Source: an uncultured Paracoccaceae bacterium (lineage in GTDB: Bacteria > Pseudomonadota > Alphaproteobacteria > Rhodobacterales > Rhodobacteraceae). Taken from it: DNA of 64,000 bases. The position numbers and the translations under genes are program-made. The stretch's first letter is position 1; each line of letters opens with the position of its first letter. Under the pieces are notes generated by a model that had not been told where the DNA came from, did not search any database, and saw only the letters and a program-made list of their open reading frames with translations. Below, in pieces: positions 43,640-53,062 of the stretch. Location: assembly GCA_947503935.1 (NCBI GenBank), contig CANNFR010000003.1, forward strand, positions 348,336 to 412,335, in the 5' to 3' direction.

Positions 43640-43928
43640 CAGCGAACGGGAAGGCAGGGCGCTGTTCCGCTCTGCGCGCCAGGCAAAGTAAGACTTGAGG
43701 GTGACGAGCCGCCGCTCGATGGTTGCGGGCTTGGCGCCCACCTCATCGCGCAAGTGGCGGTGGTAAAGCGAGGGTGTCGGCTTTCGAAAGTAGATCAGTG
43801 AGCTGGTGCGCTTTGATGAAACGCGCGAAGGTTCGCAGATCATGGGCATAGGCCCGTAGCGTGCGGTGGCCGAGGCTACGCTCATCGCGGCGCGAATTGA
43901 CGAACGCGGTGTCATCGAGATGGGGCAT
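43640..43928 (-). pseudogene. Tyrosine recombinase N-terminal fragment, frameshifted
   Basis: From 43928 one reverse frame reads SRRDERSLGHRTLRAYAHDL then RTFARFIKAHQLTDLLSK, the SAM-like core-binding domain of tyrosine recombinases. Near 43780 the frame shifts, and the neighbouring frame continues with LYHRHLRDEVGAKPATIERR and LVTLKSYFAWRAER. The catalytic domain is absent. Confidence 0.62.
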
Positions 43929-44289
43929 GCTGAACTTCCATGATGGGGTTCAGACAGTTCAGCATAGGCGGTCCAGCGTTCCGAAATCGTGCCTCGAAAG
44001 TGGCAATGATAATGGGACCCAATATCGTAACCGCACTATCCAACCGGCTTTCGCGCATCTCCGGGTAACGGCAAACGAGAACTGTCGTGACCGCCTCACC
44101 GCTCAACCGACTACGCCATTCCAAAGAACAACTCTCAAAAAAACATCATTCCCGATGTGCGCTGCTCGGAAAACTGAGATCTTGTTTGAAAACAACCGAA
44201 ATTTCTCATGACACCGGTTGCGAAAGCAGTGGTTTCACGGCGCTTCCCAACTCGACCCGAAGAGACACTTGTTATTGAGCACTCGAAAG
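43929..44289. other. 361-bp A+T-richer stretch without gene
   Basis: No frame looks coding. The base composition is visibly less G+C-rich than that of the flanking genes, consistent with foreign or decayed DNA. Confidence 0.4.
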
Positions 44290-44871
44290 TTAGCCCAAAA
44301 ACAGATCTATTGACGCTTCGACGTTCGATCGCGTTTCGGGGGCAGCCACGCGACGTTGGTAGACCTCCTCGGTCGTGACGATGGCCGTACCGGCCGTCAG
44401 CGACACAAGGTGCAGAAACAGGACCTCCGGGTCGGTGTCAGTTCGCCAACCAGATTCCTGCGCCGCCTTGATCTCCTGCCTCTGTCGATCCGCAAAGGCC
44501 GCAAGCAAGGCTGTCAGATCGTCAGAGGCGTGCCGCATTACGTCAGGATTTCTCAGTATGTGATGGAGTTCGCTATGTTCGATGGCCCAGTCAACGTAGG
44601 CCAGGATCATGGCGCGCAGACGTGCAACACCAGGTGGGTTGGCATCGACACCTCCTGTCGCCGCGATGAGGGAGCCCACACCCTCCACAGCAATTGCATT
44701 CAACAACTCGACTTTTGTTGCAAAATGACGAAGGGGTGCTGCGTGGCTAACGCCGAGATCGCGCGCCAGACCCCGTAAACTAAGGCCTTCCACCCCTTTT
44801 TCACTGAGTGTTTTGATCGCGCGGTCAAGCAGTGCCTGACGCAGATTCCCGTGGTGATAGGGGGTGTTCAT
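44290..44871 (-). CDS. TetR-family regulator (WHG-type C-terminal domain)
   Basis: This 193-residue regulator has a TetR helix-turn-helix near the N-terminus (YHHGNLRQALLDRAIKTLSE then LSLRGLARDLGVSHAAPLRHF) and a C-terminal domain of the WHG-like type. It is divergent from the membrane protein and deiodinase-like genes, with a CTACAT-N8-ATGTAG repeat between. It probably represses both. Confidence 0.88.
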   Translation of the reverse strand: MNTPYHHGNLRQALLDRAIKTLSEKGVEGLSLRGLARDLGVSHAAPLRHFATKVELLNAIAVEGVGSLIAATGGVDANPPGVARLRAMILAYVDWAIEHSELHHILRNPDVMRHASDDLTALLAAFADRQRQEIKAAQESGWRTDTDPEVLFLHLVSLTAGTAIVTTEEVYQRRVAAPETRSNVEASIDLFLG

Positions 44872-44889
44872 CTTTTTCCGCTTTCAATG

Positions 44890-44919
44890 TTGACGTTGAC
44901 TACATGCTGATCTATGTAG
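44890..44919 (+). promoter_or_regulatory. Promoter with overlapping CTACAT-N8-ATGTAG operator
   Basis: A plus-strand promoter TTGACG (44890-44895), 17-bp spacer and TATGTA (44913-44918) overlaps a perfect 6-bp-arm inverted repeat CTACAT-N8-ATGTAG at 44900-44919. This layout fits repression of the operon at 44991 by the divergent TetR protein. Confidence 0.65.
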
Positions 44920-44990
44920 ACGATGACAACATCTTCAACTCGGACATCTTTGTCAATGAGGTGCCCGAACGATCCTAGAAAGGAAACACG

Positions 44991-45467
44991 ATGCCCGATG
45001 TCTTGATCTCACTTCTCACCGGCCTCCTTGGCCTTGGCGCCGGTATCTTTGTGGTGCTGTCGCTGATCGAGAAACCGGTCTGGAGACTGATGTGGTCGCC
45101 GCGTTCCACGCAGGTCGGCGACGACGAGGCGCGTAAGGTGCACGCCATCCTGAAACGTGTGATTCATCTGTTGCCGCCGACCATGATGACGACAATGGGG
45201 ACTGTGACACTTCTTGTAATCGTCCTGCTGGTCCAGGCTGGGTTTTCGGCCGTCGCGATCGCGGTAGCGACGCTATTTTTCGCCCAGCTCGGCCTGATTG
45301 TAGCCCGCCTTTTCAAGGATATCCGCGGTGTCGATACCGTGCCCTCTGACGGAGACGTGGTCGCCGTGCGCGACGGTCTCGGCGCACTGACACTGCTCCA
45401 TCACCGCGGGCTGTTGATGACGCTGAGCACGCTTCTGGCTGTGCTGGCCCTGCAAGCTCTCGCCTAA
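44991..45467 (+). CDS. Integral membrane protein, unknown function
   Basis: This 158-residue protein has about four hydrophobic segments (LLTGLLGLGAGIFVVLSLI, VTLLVIVLLVQAGFSAVAIA and a C-terminal LLMTLSTLLAVLALQALA). It loosely resembles DUF1772-type membrane proteins, but I cannot assign a family firmly. It starts 30 bases before the deiodinase-like gene and shares its promoter. Confidence 0.65.
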   Translation: MPDVLISLLTGLLGLGAGIFVVLSLIEKPVWRLMWSPRSTQVGDDEARKVHAILKRVIHLLPPTMMTTMGTVTLLVIVLLVQAGFSAVAIAVATLFFAQLGLIVARLFKDIRGVDTVPSDGDVVAVRDGLGALTLLHHRGLLMTLSTLLAVLALQALA

Positions 45468-45497
45468 GCCCTACCACTCCAAAACAGGAGAAACCCG

Positions 45498-46187
45498 ATG
45501 ACCAACACACAATCAAAGACCTATAGCTACCGTCGATTCACCCCCGAAGAGTACGACTTTACCGTCGATGACGGCCTTCAGGCCGGCGACACGTTCAAAG
45601 ATGCCGAACTGTGCACACTCGAAGGTCAGACCGTCCATCTTGCCGATTACCTCAAAGACAAGCCCCTCGTTCTTGAGACGGGCAGCATGACCTGCCCAAT
45701 GTACGCGCAAAGCGTCCCGCCCATGATGAAGCTGATGGAGAAATATCCCGAACTTGACCATGTGCTGATGTATGTACGCGAGGCTCACCCCGGAGAGCTT
45801 CAACCGCAGCATCGGACCGAGGCCGAAAAGATTGCCGCCGCGAAAAAGACCAAGCGGCGCTATGGCGACCACCGGACAATTCTGGTCGACGACGTAAACG
45901 GGTCGGCGCATCGCTTCTACGGGACGATGCCGAACTCGATCTTCGTGCTCGCGCCAGACGGAAAGATCCTGTTCCGTAGCATCTGGAACAACGCAGAGGA
46001 GATGGACGCGATCCTGGGCGCCGTGGCGGCTGGTCAGCCGGTCCAGTCCCGTGAACTCAAGGCCGTACCGCCCTTCTCGTTCCGGGCGATCCGAACGCTC
46101 TTCATGGGCGGGATTGTCGCGATCTGGGACTTCGTTCGCGGCCTCCACCGGCTCGTGGCGAACCACAAGAAGGTCGGCAACATGTAA
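45498..46187 (+). CDS. Iodothyronine deiodinase-like redoxin
   Basis: This 229-residue protein has a thioredoxin-like fold with the deiodinase family signature: LVLETGSMTCPMYAQSVPPM aligns with the GSxTUPPF region of vertebrate deiodinases, with Cys in place of selenocysteine. The family's VREAHPGE (YIEEAHPSD in animals) is also present. A C-terminal hydrophobic segment (LFMGGIVAIWDFV) may bind membrane. The bacterial role is unknown; a thiol peroxidase or dehalogenase-like reaction is possible. ATG at 45498 follows AGGAGAAA. Confidence 0.8.
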   Translation: MTNTQSKTYSYRRFTPEEYDFTVDDGLQAGDTFKDAELCTLEGQTVHLADYLKDKPLVLETGSMTCPMYAQSVPPMMKLMEKYPELDHVLMYVREAHPGELQPQHRTEAEKIAAAKKTKRRYGDHRTILVDDVNGSAHRFYGTMPNSIFVLAPDGKILFRSIWNNAEEMDAILGAVAAGQPVQSRELKAVPPFSFRAIRTLFMGGIVAIWDFVRGLHRLVANHKKVGNM

Positions 46188-46315
46188 GCGGATGCGTCGC
46201 ACGCCAGTGCCGCACTAGAGTGGACGCGGTGCCCGACGCCGGCGCAGCTTCCACCACCACATCAATCCCCGTGCCGCTACCACCGACCAATCAGGAAGGA
46301 AGGCTTCCAGGGTTT

Positions 46316-46489
46316 TACTCCAAAGTTCCAGCACTGCTTTTCTTTACGCTCGTTCTCGCTGGGTGTTGGGAAGAAGAAGTCATCGCACCTGAGGGCGAAC
46401 CGCGCATGGTGCGCACTGTTGTCGCGGAAACGGCAGATCCCGTAAGGACGCGCAGCTTTGGCCGCATTGCAGTGGCCGCGCTTGAATAG
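46316..46489 (+). pseudogene. N-terminal fragment of an RND adaptor lipoprotein
   Basis: The frame encodes a lipoprotein signal (KVPALLFFTLVLAGC) and then EPRMVRTVVAETADPVRTRS, which matches the start of the adaptor at 2584-3741 (APVRTVRTEVAVMADPLVTRSF). It ends 10 codons later at a stop, before the lipoyl domain. It is a stump of a second efflux operon. Confidence 0.65.
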
Positions 46490-46749
46490 GTTCGCTTCGT
46501 CCGTGACTTTAAGGTTCGTTCAGCTCTTGGTTTTGCTCGCGCAGCGGACGGCTGGTTTGACGGGCCGCACCGTAGCGTTGAAATCATGGGGCTAAGGTCC
46601 GGTTTGGGGCCGTTCTCCTTCCTTCCCGCTGGACTTGCATGCGCCTGCAAGCATGACTGTGGTCGTTGCGAATGCTTCGCCCGGCTGGCCGGGCTCTGCT
46701 CAGTACAAGGGTACGGATGGGCCGGCTCCGGTATTGAGAGGATCAGCAA

Positions 46750-47042
46750 ATGGCGACCGAACTGGAAACCCAGGCAACTGCGGCAAACGCAGTTAACCGA
46801 CATAAATCCCAACCCAAGAACACAGCGGCACCCCGGAAGACCAAGAAGGACTGCCTCACGGCGCTTCTTCGGTGCAAAGGAGGGGCCACAGCCTCGCGGC
46901 TCTGCAGAAGGAGCTTGGTTGGCAACCGCACACCGTACGGGCAGCGAACTCTGGGCTGCGCAAGGCCGGCGAACCGTTGGAATGCAACTCCGGCAAGTCC
47001 GGCTCGGTCTATCGCATCATCAAGCCCGCGGCCGCTCGCTGA
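46750..47042 (+). pseudogene. DUF3489 protein, broken by a one-base deletion
   Basis: The first frame from ATG 46750 reads ATELETQATAANAVNRHKS, then KTKKDCLTALLRCKGGAT. After about 46892 the adjacent frame continues LAALQKELGWQPHTVRAANS then GLRKAGEPLECNSGKSGSVY and ends at TGA 47040-47042. Together these form an intact DUF3489 protein apart from one missing base. DUF3489 genes typically sit beside DUF2924 and serine recombinase genes in mobile islands, as here. Confidence 0.8.
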
Positions 47043-47241
47043 GCTGAATCGGGCGCAATGTCGGGAAGGGTGGGCGCGCACTTTAAAGACAAACCCGCCA
47101 AAACACGCGTCCGTTTTGTTCATGCGGCGCGTCCTCGGCCAGGACATGCAACGCGGGAAGCTCGGCGGCTTCCCGGCTGCGACCTGACCGGCCTTGAAGC
47201 AGGTGCTGGCGGGTGATGAAGACAGCCAAGCCCGATCTGTC

Positions 47242-47424
47242 ACGGATGGCGCCACGCAGGTCCGGGAGTGAAACGGGCGGGTGTATCGCGTCGTCGTCTC
47301 GCCCGAGGGCTATCTGCTGGACGGGAAGACCCATGCCTCCCTCAGCGCGGTTGCCGGCAGATCACCGGCGCGCGCTGGAGCGGACCGCGATTCTTCAGTC
47401 TCATCGAACAGTGGAGCGCCCGAC
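47242..47424 (+). pseudogene. DUF2924 protein C-terminal remnant
   Basis: The text VRE-stop-NGRVYRVVVSPEGYLLDG shows a TGA (47269-47271) where the family has Trp. A frame change near 47355 leads to ITGARWSGPRFFSLIEQW, the DUF2924 C-terminus. The gene is thus broken at least twice. It directly precedes the recombinase remnant, as in the usual island gene order. Confidence 0.7.
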
Positions 47425-47928
47425 ATGCGTCGTGTTCGTTGTGCCATCTACACCCGCAAGTCCACCGAGGAGGGGTTGGGCCAGGAGTTCAACGCCTTGG
47501 ATGCCCAGCGGGAGGCCTGCGAAGCCTATGTCGCTAGCCAGAGACATGAGGGTTGGGAGTTGATCGACCGTGTCTACGATGATGGCGGCACCTCGTGTGG
47601 GCATCTGGACTGGCCAGCGCTGCAACGGCTGATGGCCTGCGGCGTCCTTCCTGGCATATGGTCGCCGGTCAAGACCGGCCCGCTGATCCGCGAAGTGCAG
47701 CGCCATCTGGCCCAGTGGACCCTTCAGCCCATCGCGGGGCTGATGGCCGAGGAAGTCAGCCGGAAGCTGAGATCAACTGTCACGATGGACGTCACACGGT
47801 CCCTGCAAGCCTTCGACGCGGGCGGACGAGCGCGGGCAGCGAAGCAGATCGTCGACACGCTGGCAGCGGCAAAGGAAGCGGGTGTGGACCCAGAGACGGC
47901 GCTCAGGCTGGTCGACTGGGCGGAGTGA
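47425..47928 (+). CDS. Serine recombinase N-terminus fused to unrelated C-terminal segment
   Basis: This 167-residue frame starts with a serine recombinase catalytic N-terminus (RCAIYTRKSTEEGLGQEFNA, catalytic Ser in RKS; LDAQREACEAYVASQRHEGW). At about residue 75 the match ends (LDWPALQRLMACGV). The rest (TMDVTRSLQAFDAGGRARAA then IVDTLAAAKEAGVDPETALR) belongs to something else that I do not recognise. ATG at 47425 follows GTGGAGCG. It is probably a deletion fusion and not an active recombinase, since the DNA-binding part is gone. Confidence 0.6.
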   Translation: MRRVRCAIYTRKSTEEGLGQEFNALDAQREACEAYVASQRHEGWELIDRVYDDGGTSCGHLDWPALQRLMACGVLPGIWSPVKTGPLIREVQRHLAQWTLQPIAGLMAEEVSRKLRSTVTMDVTRSLQAFDAGGRARAAKQIVDTLAAAKEAGVDPETALRLVDWAE

Positions 47929-48051
47929 ATTGGCAGGTCGCGCCAGTGGGCTTTACCAGCTTTCCCGCGAAGCGACTCGGATTAGACGGTGAGTGCCGAA
48001 CGAAACCCCGTCAGCGCGCGGACCTTGCTGCCAGCGGGTCGCGGCGCGCGA

Positions 48052-48747
48052 TCAGAGACGCTTTAGGGCAACATTAGTTCCATCGACGGTTACAACGAAC
48101 GCCACGCCGTCGGCCTCAATCTGAAAGACATGCTTTATCATACTGAGGTTCAGCGTCGGGCAAGGATTTTCGATACCTTCAGGCGGTTCGACCCCTTCGT
48201 CGTCCCCGTGCGGATATTCGGGTTTGTAGCCCCGAAGAACGACGGTCTTCGGCGTTCCGCCCATGTCTTCGAATACGGCTTCGACAGCCAGCACCGCCGC
48301 CCCATTTCGGTTCAGCAAAGTAATCCTTCTGAAGTATGGTCGGATTTTCTCGTAGATCGTCCGCCACGCGCCAAGGTTTTCGACTATAGGCTTCCCGGAA
48401 AAGAAAACGGCCATCAGCCACGGCAACAATGGAACGATGTTTTCGGTGATCACTGTGACGAACGCAGGAAGGTCTGCGCCGGAACCGACATTCACTTCTT
48501 CGAATTCGCTTCCGAATTCAGCTTCGATCCGTCCCAAGAACGCTCGGCTTGCGGCATCGGTGGCCGCCGCCTCGTCGGGGTAGTCGTCCCAGTCCACATA
48601 CTCGCCAATACGATCATAGCTTTCGTTGATGACAAAGATCAGGACTTCTTCCAAGCCTTCTTCACGCTGCCCTGCCGGTTCTTGCGGGGCGGAAGCCTCT
48701 TTATGCGGTCCCTTCAACAATCTGCGCAGTTGATCCGGTAAACCCAT
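48052..48747 (-). CDS. Hypothetical protein
   Basis: This 231-residue protein has an acidic N-terminal half (EVLIFVINESYDRIGEYVDW, DDYPDEAAATDAASRAFLGR) with one possibly membrane-associated hydrophobic segment (VPLLPWLMAVFFSG) and a beta-rich C-terminus. No family recognised. ATG at 48747 follows AAAGGG. It is the last gene before the tRNA-Glu and may be island cargo. Confidence 0.65.
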   Translation of the reverse strand: MGLPDQLRRLLKGPHKEASAPQEPAGQREEGLEEVLIFVINESYDRIGEYVDWDDYPDEAAATDAASRAFLGRIEAEFGSEFEEVNVGSGADLPAFVTVITENIVPLLPWLMAVFFSGKPIVENLGAWRTIYEKIRPYFRRITLLNRNGAAVLAVEAVFEDMGGTPKTVVLRGYKPEYPHGDDEGVEPPEGIENPCPTLNLSMIKHVFQIEADGVAFVVTVDGTNVALKRL

Positions 48748-48838
48748 TGCAAGGCCCTTTTCGTATGGTGTCCTTTTTGGTGCCCCCGGATACACGCCGT
48801 CAATAAATCATTGAATTAAATAGGATTTTTGGGGAAAA

Positions 48839-48913
48839 TGGCAGCCCGTAGGGGAATCGAACCCCTCTTTCCAGGTTGAAAACCTGGCGTCCTAACCGAT
48901 AGACGAACGGGCC
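48839..48913 (-). tRNA. tRNA-Glu (anticodon TTC)
   Basis: The minus strand folds as a cloverleaf. The acceptor is GGCCCGT paired with ACGGGCT (first pair G-U), the anticodon arm is CCAGG-TTTTCAA-CCTGG (anticodon TTC), and the T arm is GAGGGGTTCGATTCCCCT. The 3' CCA is encoded, and a T run follows. It divides the mobile debris on the left from the core recJ-glpX region on the right. Confidence 0.95.
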
Positions 48914-49007
48914 ATGCCTTGGCGTGGGGCGTACTTAGGCAAATGTGGGCAGCCTGGCAAGCGGATTTTTGCGGTCGTTGCCGAGGATTTGCCGCAGGCC
49001 CGGCCTC

Positions 49008-50747
<1,740 letters not shown>

Positions 50748-50862
50748 GGGTCGCGCTGGTCTCCTGCGATGGGTCGCGCCCTAGCGTAGAATGCGCGGTG
50801 TCGGGGTTGAACGGGAAATTTCAAACATTCCGACGGACCCCAAGGCCCCCCGCTTTTGAACC

Positions 50863-51825
50863 CTATTTGACCGGGTTGCGATAGCTCATCCGGCGGACCG
50901 AGCCCGTTTTCGACCGCATCAGAATGGTCTCGGCCGTCAGATACCCGACCTCGCGCTTGATGCCGGCCAGGATCGAGCCATCGGTCACGCCGGTCGCGGC
51001 GAAGATCACATCCGCTGTCACCATCTCGTCGCGGGTATAGGTGCGGTCGAGATCTTCGATGCCCGCCTTGGCGGCGCGGCCGCGTTCATCGTCGTTGCGG
51101 AACACCAGACGGCCCTGCATCTGGCCGCCCATGCATTTCAGGGCCGAGGCCGCCAGCACTCCCTCGGGCGCGCCGCCCTGGCCCATATACATATCGATGC
51201 CGGTTGAGGCTTCGGCGCAATGGATGACGCCCGCCACGTCACCATCGGTGATCAGGCGGATCGCCGCGCCCGTCTCGCGGATCTCGGCGATCATGTCCTC
51301 ATGGCGCGGGCGTTCCAGCACGCAGACGGTGATGTTGTCGGGCCCGCAGCCCTTGGCCTTGGCCAGCGCGTGAACCCGCGCGCCGGGGCTCATGTCCAGC
51401 GTGACGACACCGGGCGCATAGCCCGGGCCCACGGCCAGCTTGTCCATATAAACGTCGGGCGCGTGCAGAAGGGTGCCGCGCGGTGCCATGGCGATCACCG
51501 TCAGCGCGTTCGGCATGTCCTTGGCTGTCAGCGTCGTGCCCTCCAAGGGGTCGAGCGCGATGTCCACCTCGGGGCCGTTGCCGTTGCCGACTTCCTCACC
51601 GATGTAGAGCATCGGCGCCTCGTCCCGCTCGCCCTCGCCGATGACGACGACGCCCTTTATGTCCAAGAGGTCCAGCTGCGAACGCATTGCGTTGACTGCC
51701 GCCTGATCGGCCGCCTTCTCGTCGCCCCGCCCGATCAACCGGGCCGAGGCCAGGGCGGCCGCCTCGGAAACCCGGGCAAGCCCGAGCGACAACATACGAT
51801 CGTGAAAGACGGCAGCCAGGCTCAT
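50863..51825 (-). CDS. glpX: Class II fructose-1,6-bisphosphatase GlpX
   Basis: This 320-residue gluconeogenic enzyme removes the C1 phosphate of fructose-1,6-bisphosphate. The GlpX motifs are GEGERDEAPMLYIGEEVG (metal and substrate), DPLEGTTLTAKDMPNALTVI and the Glu-rich DMIAEIRETGA region. It is upstream of recJ on the same strand, 115 bp away. Confidence 0.96.
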   Translation of the reverse strand: MSLAAVFHDRMLSLGLARVSEAAALASARLIGRGDEKAADQAAVNAMRSQLDLLDIKGVVVIGEGERDEAPMLYIGEEVGNGNGPEVDIALDPLEGTTLTAKDMPNALTVIAMAPRGTLLHAPDVYMDKLAVGPGYAPGVVTLDMSPGARVHALAKAKGCGPDNITVCVLERPRHEDMIAEIRETGAAIRLITDGDVAGVIHCAEASTGIDMYMGQGGAPEGVLAASALKCMGGQMQGRLVFRNDDERGRAAKAGIEDLDRTYTRDEMVTADVIFAATGVTDGSILAGIKREVGYLTAETILMRSKTGSVRRMSYRNPVK

Positions 51826-52054
51826 GAGGTCATCCTTGGTTTATGCAGGTTCTGGCGCATCTATCCTGCTGTACAACACAGGAGCAACCCTGAGCGCGCT
51901 AACGGCCATACAGGTGGCCCTCAGCCGCCGACGAAATAGGCGAAAGGCGGCTTTGAGCCCGAACTGACTGATGCTGCGCTCCGTCCCGACGGCCAGCTTG
52001 TGGGGGCGGCGCAGCCACTCCTACTTTTATGCTTGTGTGCTATATAGGGATATG

Positions 52055-52065
52055 CTTATCATAAG
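52055..52065. promoter_or_regulatory. CTTATCATAAG inverted repeat before ArsR gene
   Basis: The 11-bp repeat CTTAT-C-ATAAG ends 2 bases before the ArsR start codon and lies just after a TATATA -10-like box (about 52040-52045). It is a likely ArsR autoregulatory site. The close ATG suggests a very short or absent leader. Confidence 0.5.
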
Positions 52066-52067
52066 GT

Positions 52068-52361
52068 ATGCCTTATGAAGATGAGTTGAAATCACTTTCG
52101 CATCCTGTTCGCCAGAACGTCATCGACGAACTTGCACGACAGCCGCTGTCAGTACGCGAGCTGACTATGAGGATTGATGTGTCGCAACCTGTAATGTCAC
52201 AGCACCTCAAAGTTCTGAAAGACGCGGATATCATTCGCGTTCGTCCAGAAGGAACTCGTAACATCTATTTCATCAACAAACAGAAATTAAACGAGATGCG
52301 AGCATTCTGGACAGCTCATTGGTCAGATTTGTTAGTCTCAATCAACGAACAAGAAGAGTAG
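52068..52361 (+). CDS. ArsR-family winged-helix repressor
   Basis: This 97-residue protein is a compact ArsR-type regulator (LSHPVRQNVIDELARQPLSV, then QPVMSQHLKVLKDADIIRVR). No cysteine metal site is seen, so it is the SRPBCC-paired type and not a metal sensor. It is 4 bases before the SRPBCC gene and the pair is A+T-richer than its flanks. Confidence 0.88.
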   Translation: MPYEDELKSLSHPVRQNVIDELARQPLSVRELTMRIDVSQPVMSQHLKVLKDADIIRVRPEGTRNIYFINKQKLNEMRAFWTAHWSDLLVSINEQEE

Positions 52362-52365
52362 TCAC

Positions 52366-52830
52366 ATGCCGCTTGACCCGATCAAAGTCGTTACTACGAT
52401 CAAACGCAATCCGCAGGAAGCCTTCGATGCTTTTGTGTCCAAGGTATCCCTTTGGTGGCCATTAGAAACACATTCAGTAAGCCCATATTTTGGCGAATCT
52501 GTCCCCGAGATTGTCGTCATTGAGCGCCACGAGGGCGGCCAAGTCTTTGAGATTTCCGCAAAGGGGGAGCGGAGAGCTTGGGGCACGATCCTTGCCTACG
52601 AAGAAGGAAAGCACATTTCATTTAGCTGGCATCCCGGACTGTCAGAGGCTGAGGCAACAACAGTTTCGGTAGAGTTTGAATCGGCAGACGACGGTAGCAC
52701 CGTAATCACCTTGGTCCATACGGGTTGGGAAGCAAGAGGCGAGCAAGCCGTCGAAATGAGAGGTAACTATCTATCGGGTTGGGCTGACATCATGCAAAAT
52801 CGGTTCGCTGGCTTCACGAAGTCCCTCTGA
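52366..52830 (+). CDS. SRPBCC (AHSA1-like) domain protein
   Basis: This 154-residue protein has the START-like ligand-binding fold (IKRNPQEAFDAFVSKVSLWW at the start, SFSWHP-like mid segment, GWADIMQNRF helix at the end). ArsR-SRPBCC pairs are common, often linked to small hydrophobic ligands or stress; the ligand is unknown. It is co-transcribed with the ArsR gene. Lower G+C than glpX and hom suggests insertion of the pair between them. Confidence 0.85.
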   Translation: MPLDPIKVVTTIKRNPQEAFDAFVSKVSLWWPLETHSVSPYFGESVPEIVVIERHEGGQVFEISAKGERRAWGTILAYEEGKHISFSWHPGLSEAEATTVSVEFESADDGSTVITLVHTGWEARGEQAVEMRGNYLSGWADIMQNRFAGFTKSL

Positions 52831-53062
52831 CACGAAAGCGTGGAGTTATTACAAAGCAACCATTGAGAAAGTCGCAGCATAGGTCCGCTTAGTCCCACGA
52901 GAGTGAACAAATCTCTGCTCATTGTAGCAGCGGTGCGTGTAGGGCTGATAGGGATGCCTACTGGTCTGTGGCATATGCTTGCATTGCCGACTTGCCTTGC
53001 TGCGGGCTTTCAAAGCAGCCGCAGGACGTGGCCCCCTTTCCATCCTGTCAGGGGATCGCCTG
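52831..53062. other. Intergenic region between the SRPBCC and hom genes
   Basis: The two genes converge here. An imperfect hairpin of the CTGCGG/CCGCAG type is visible on the minus strand near 53000-53030 downstream of hom, without a T run. No gene is seen. Confidence 0.35.
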
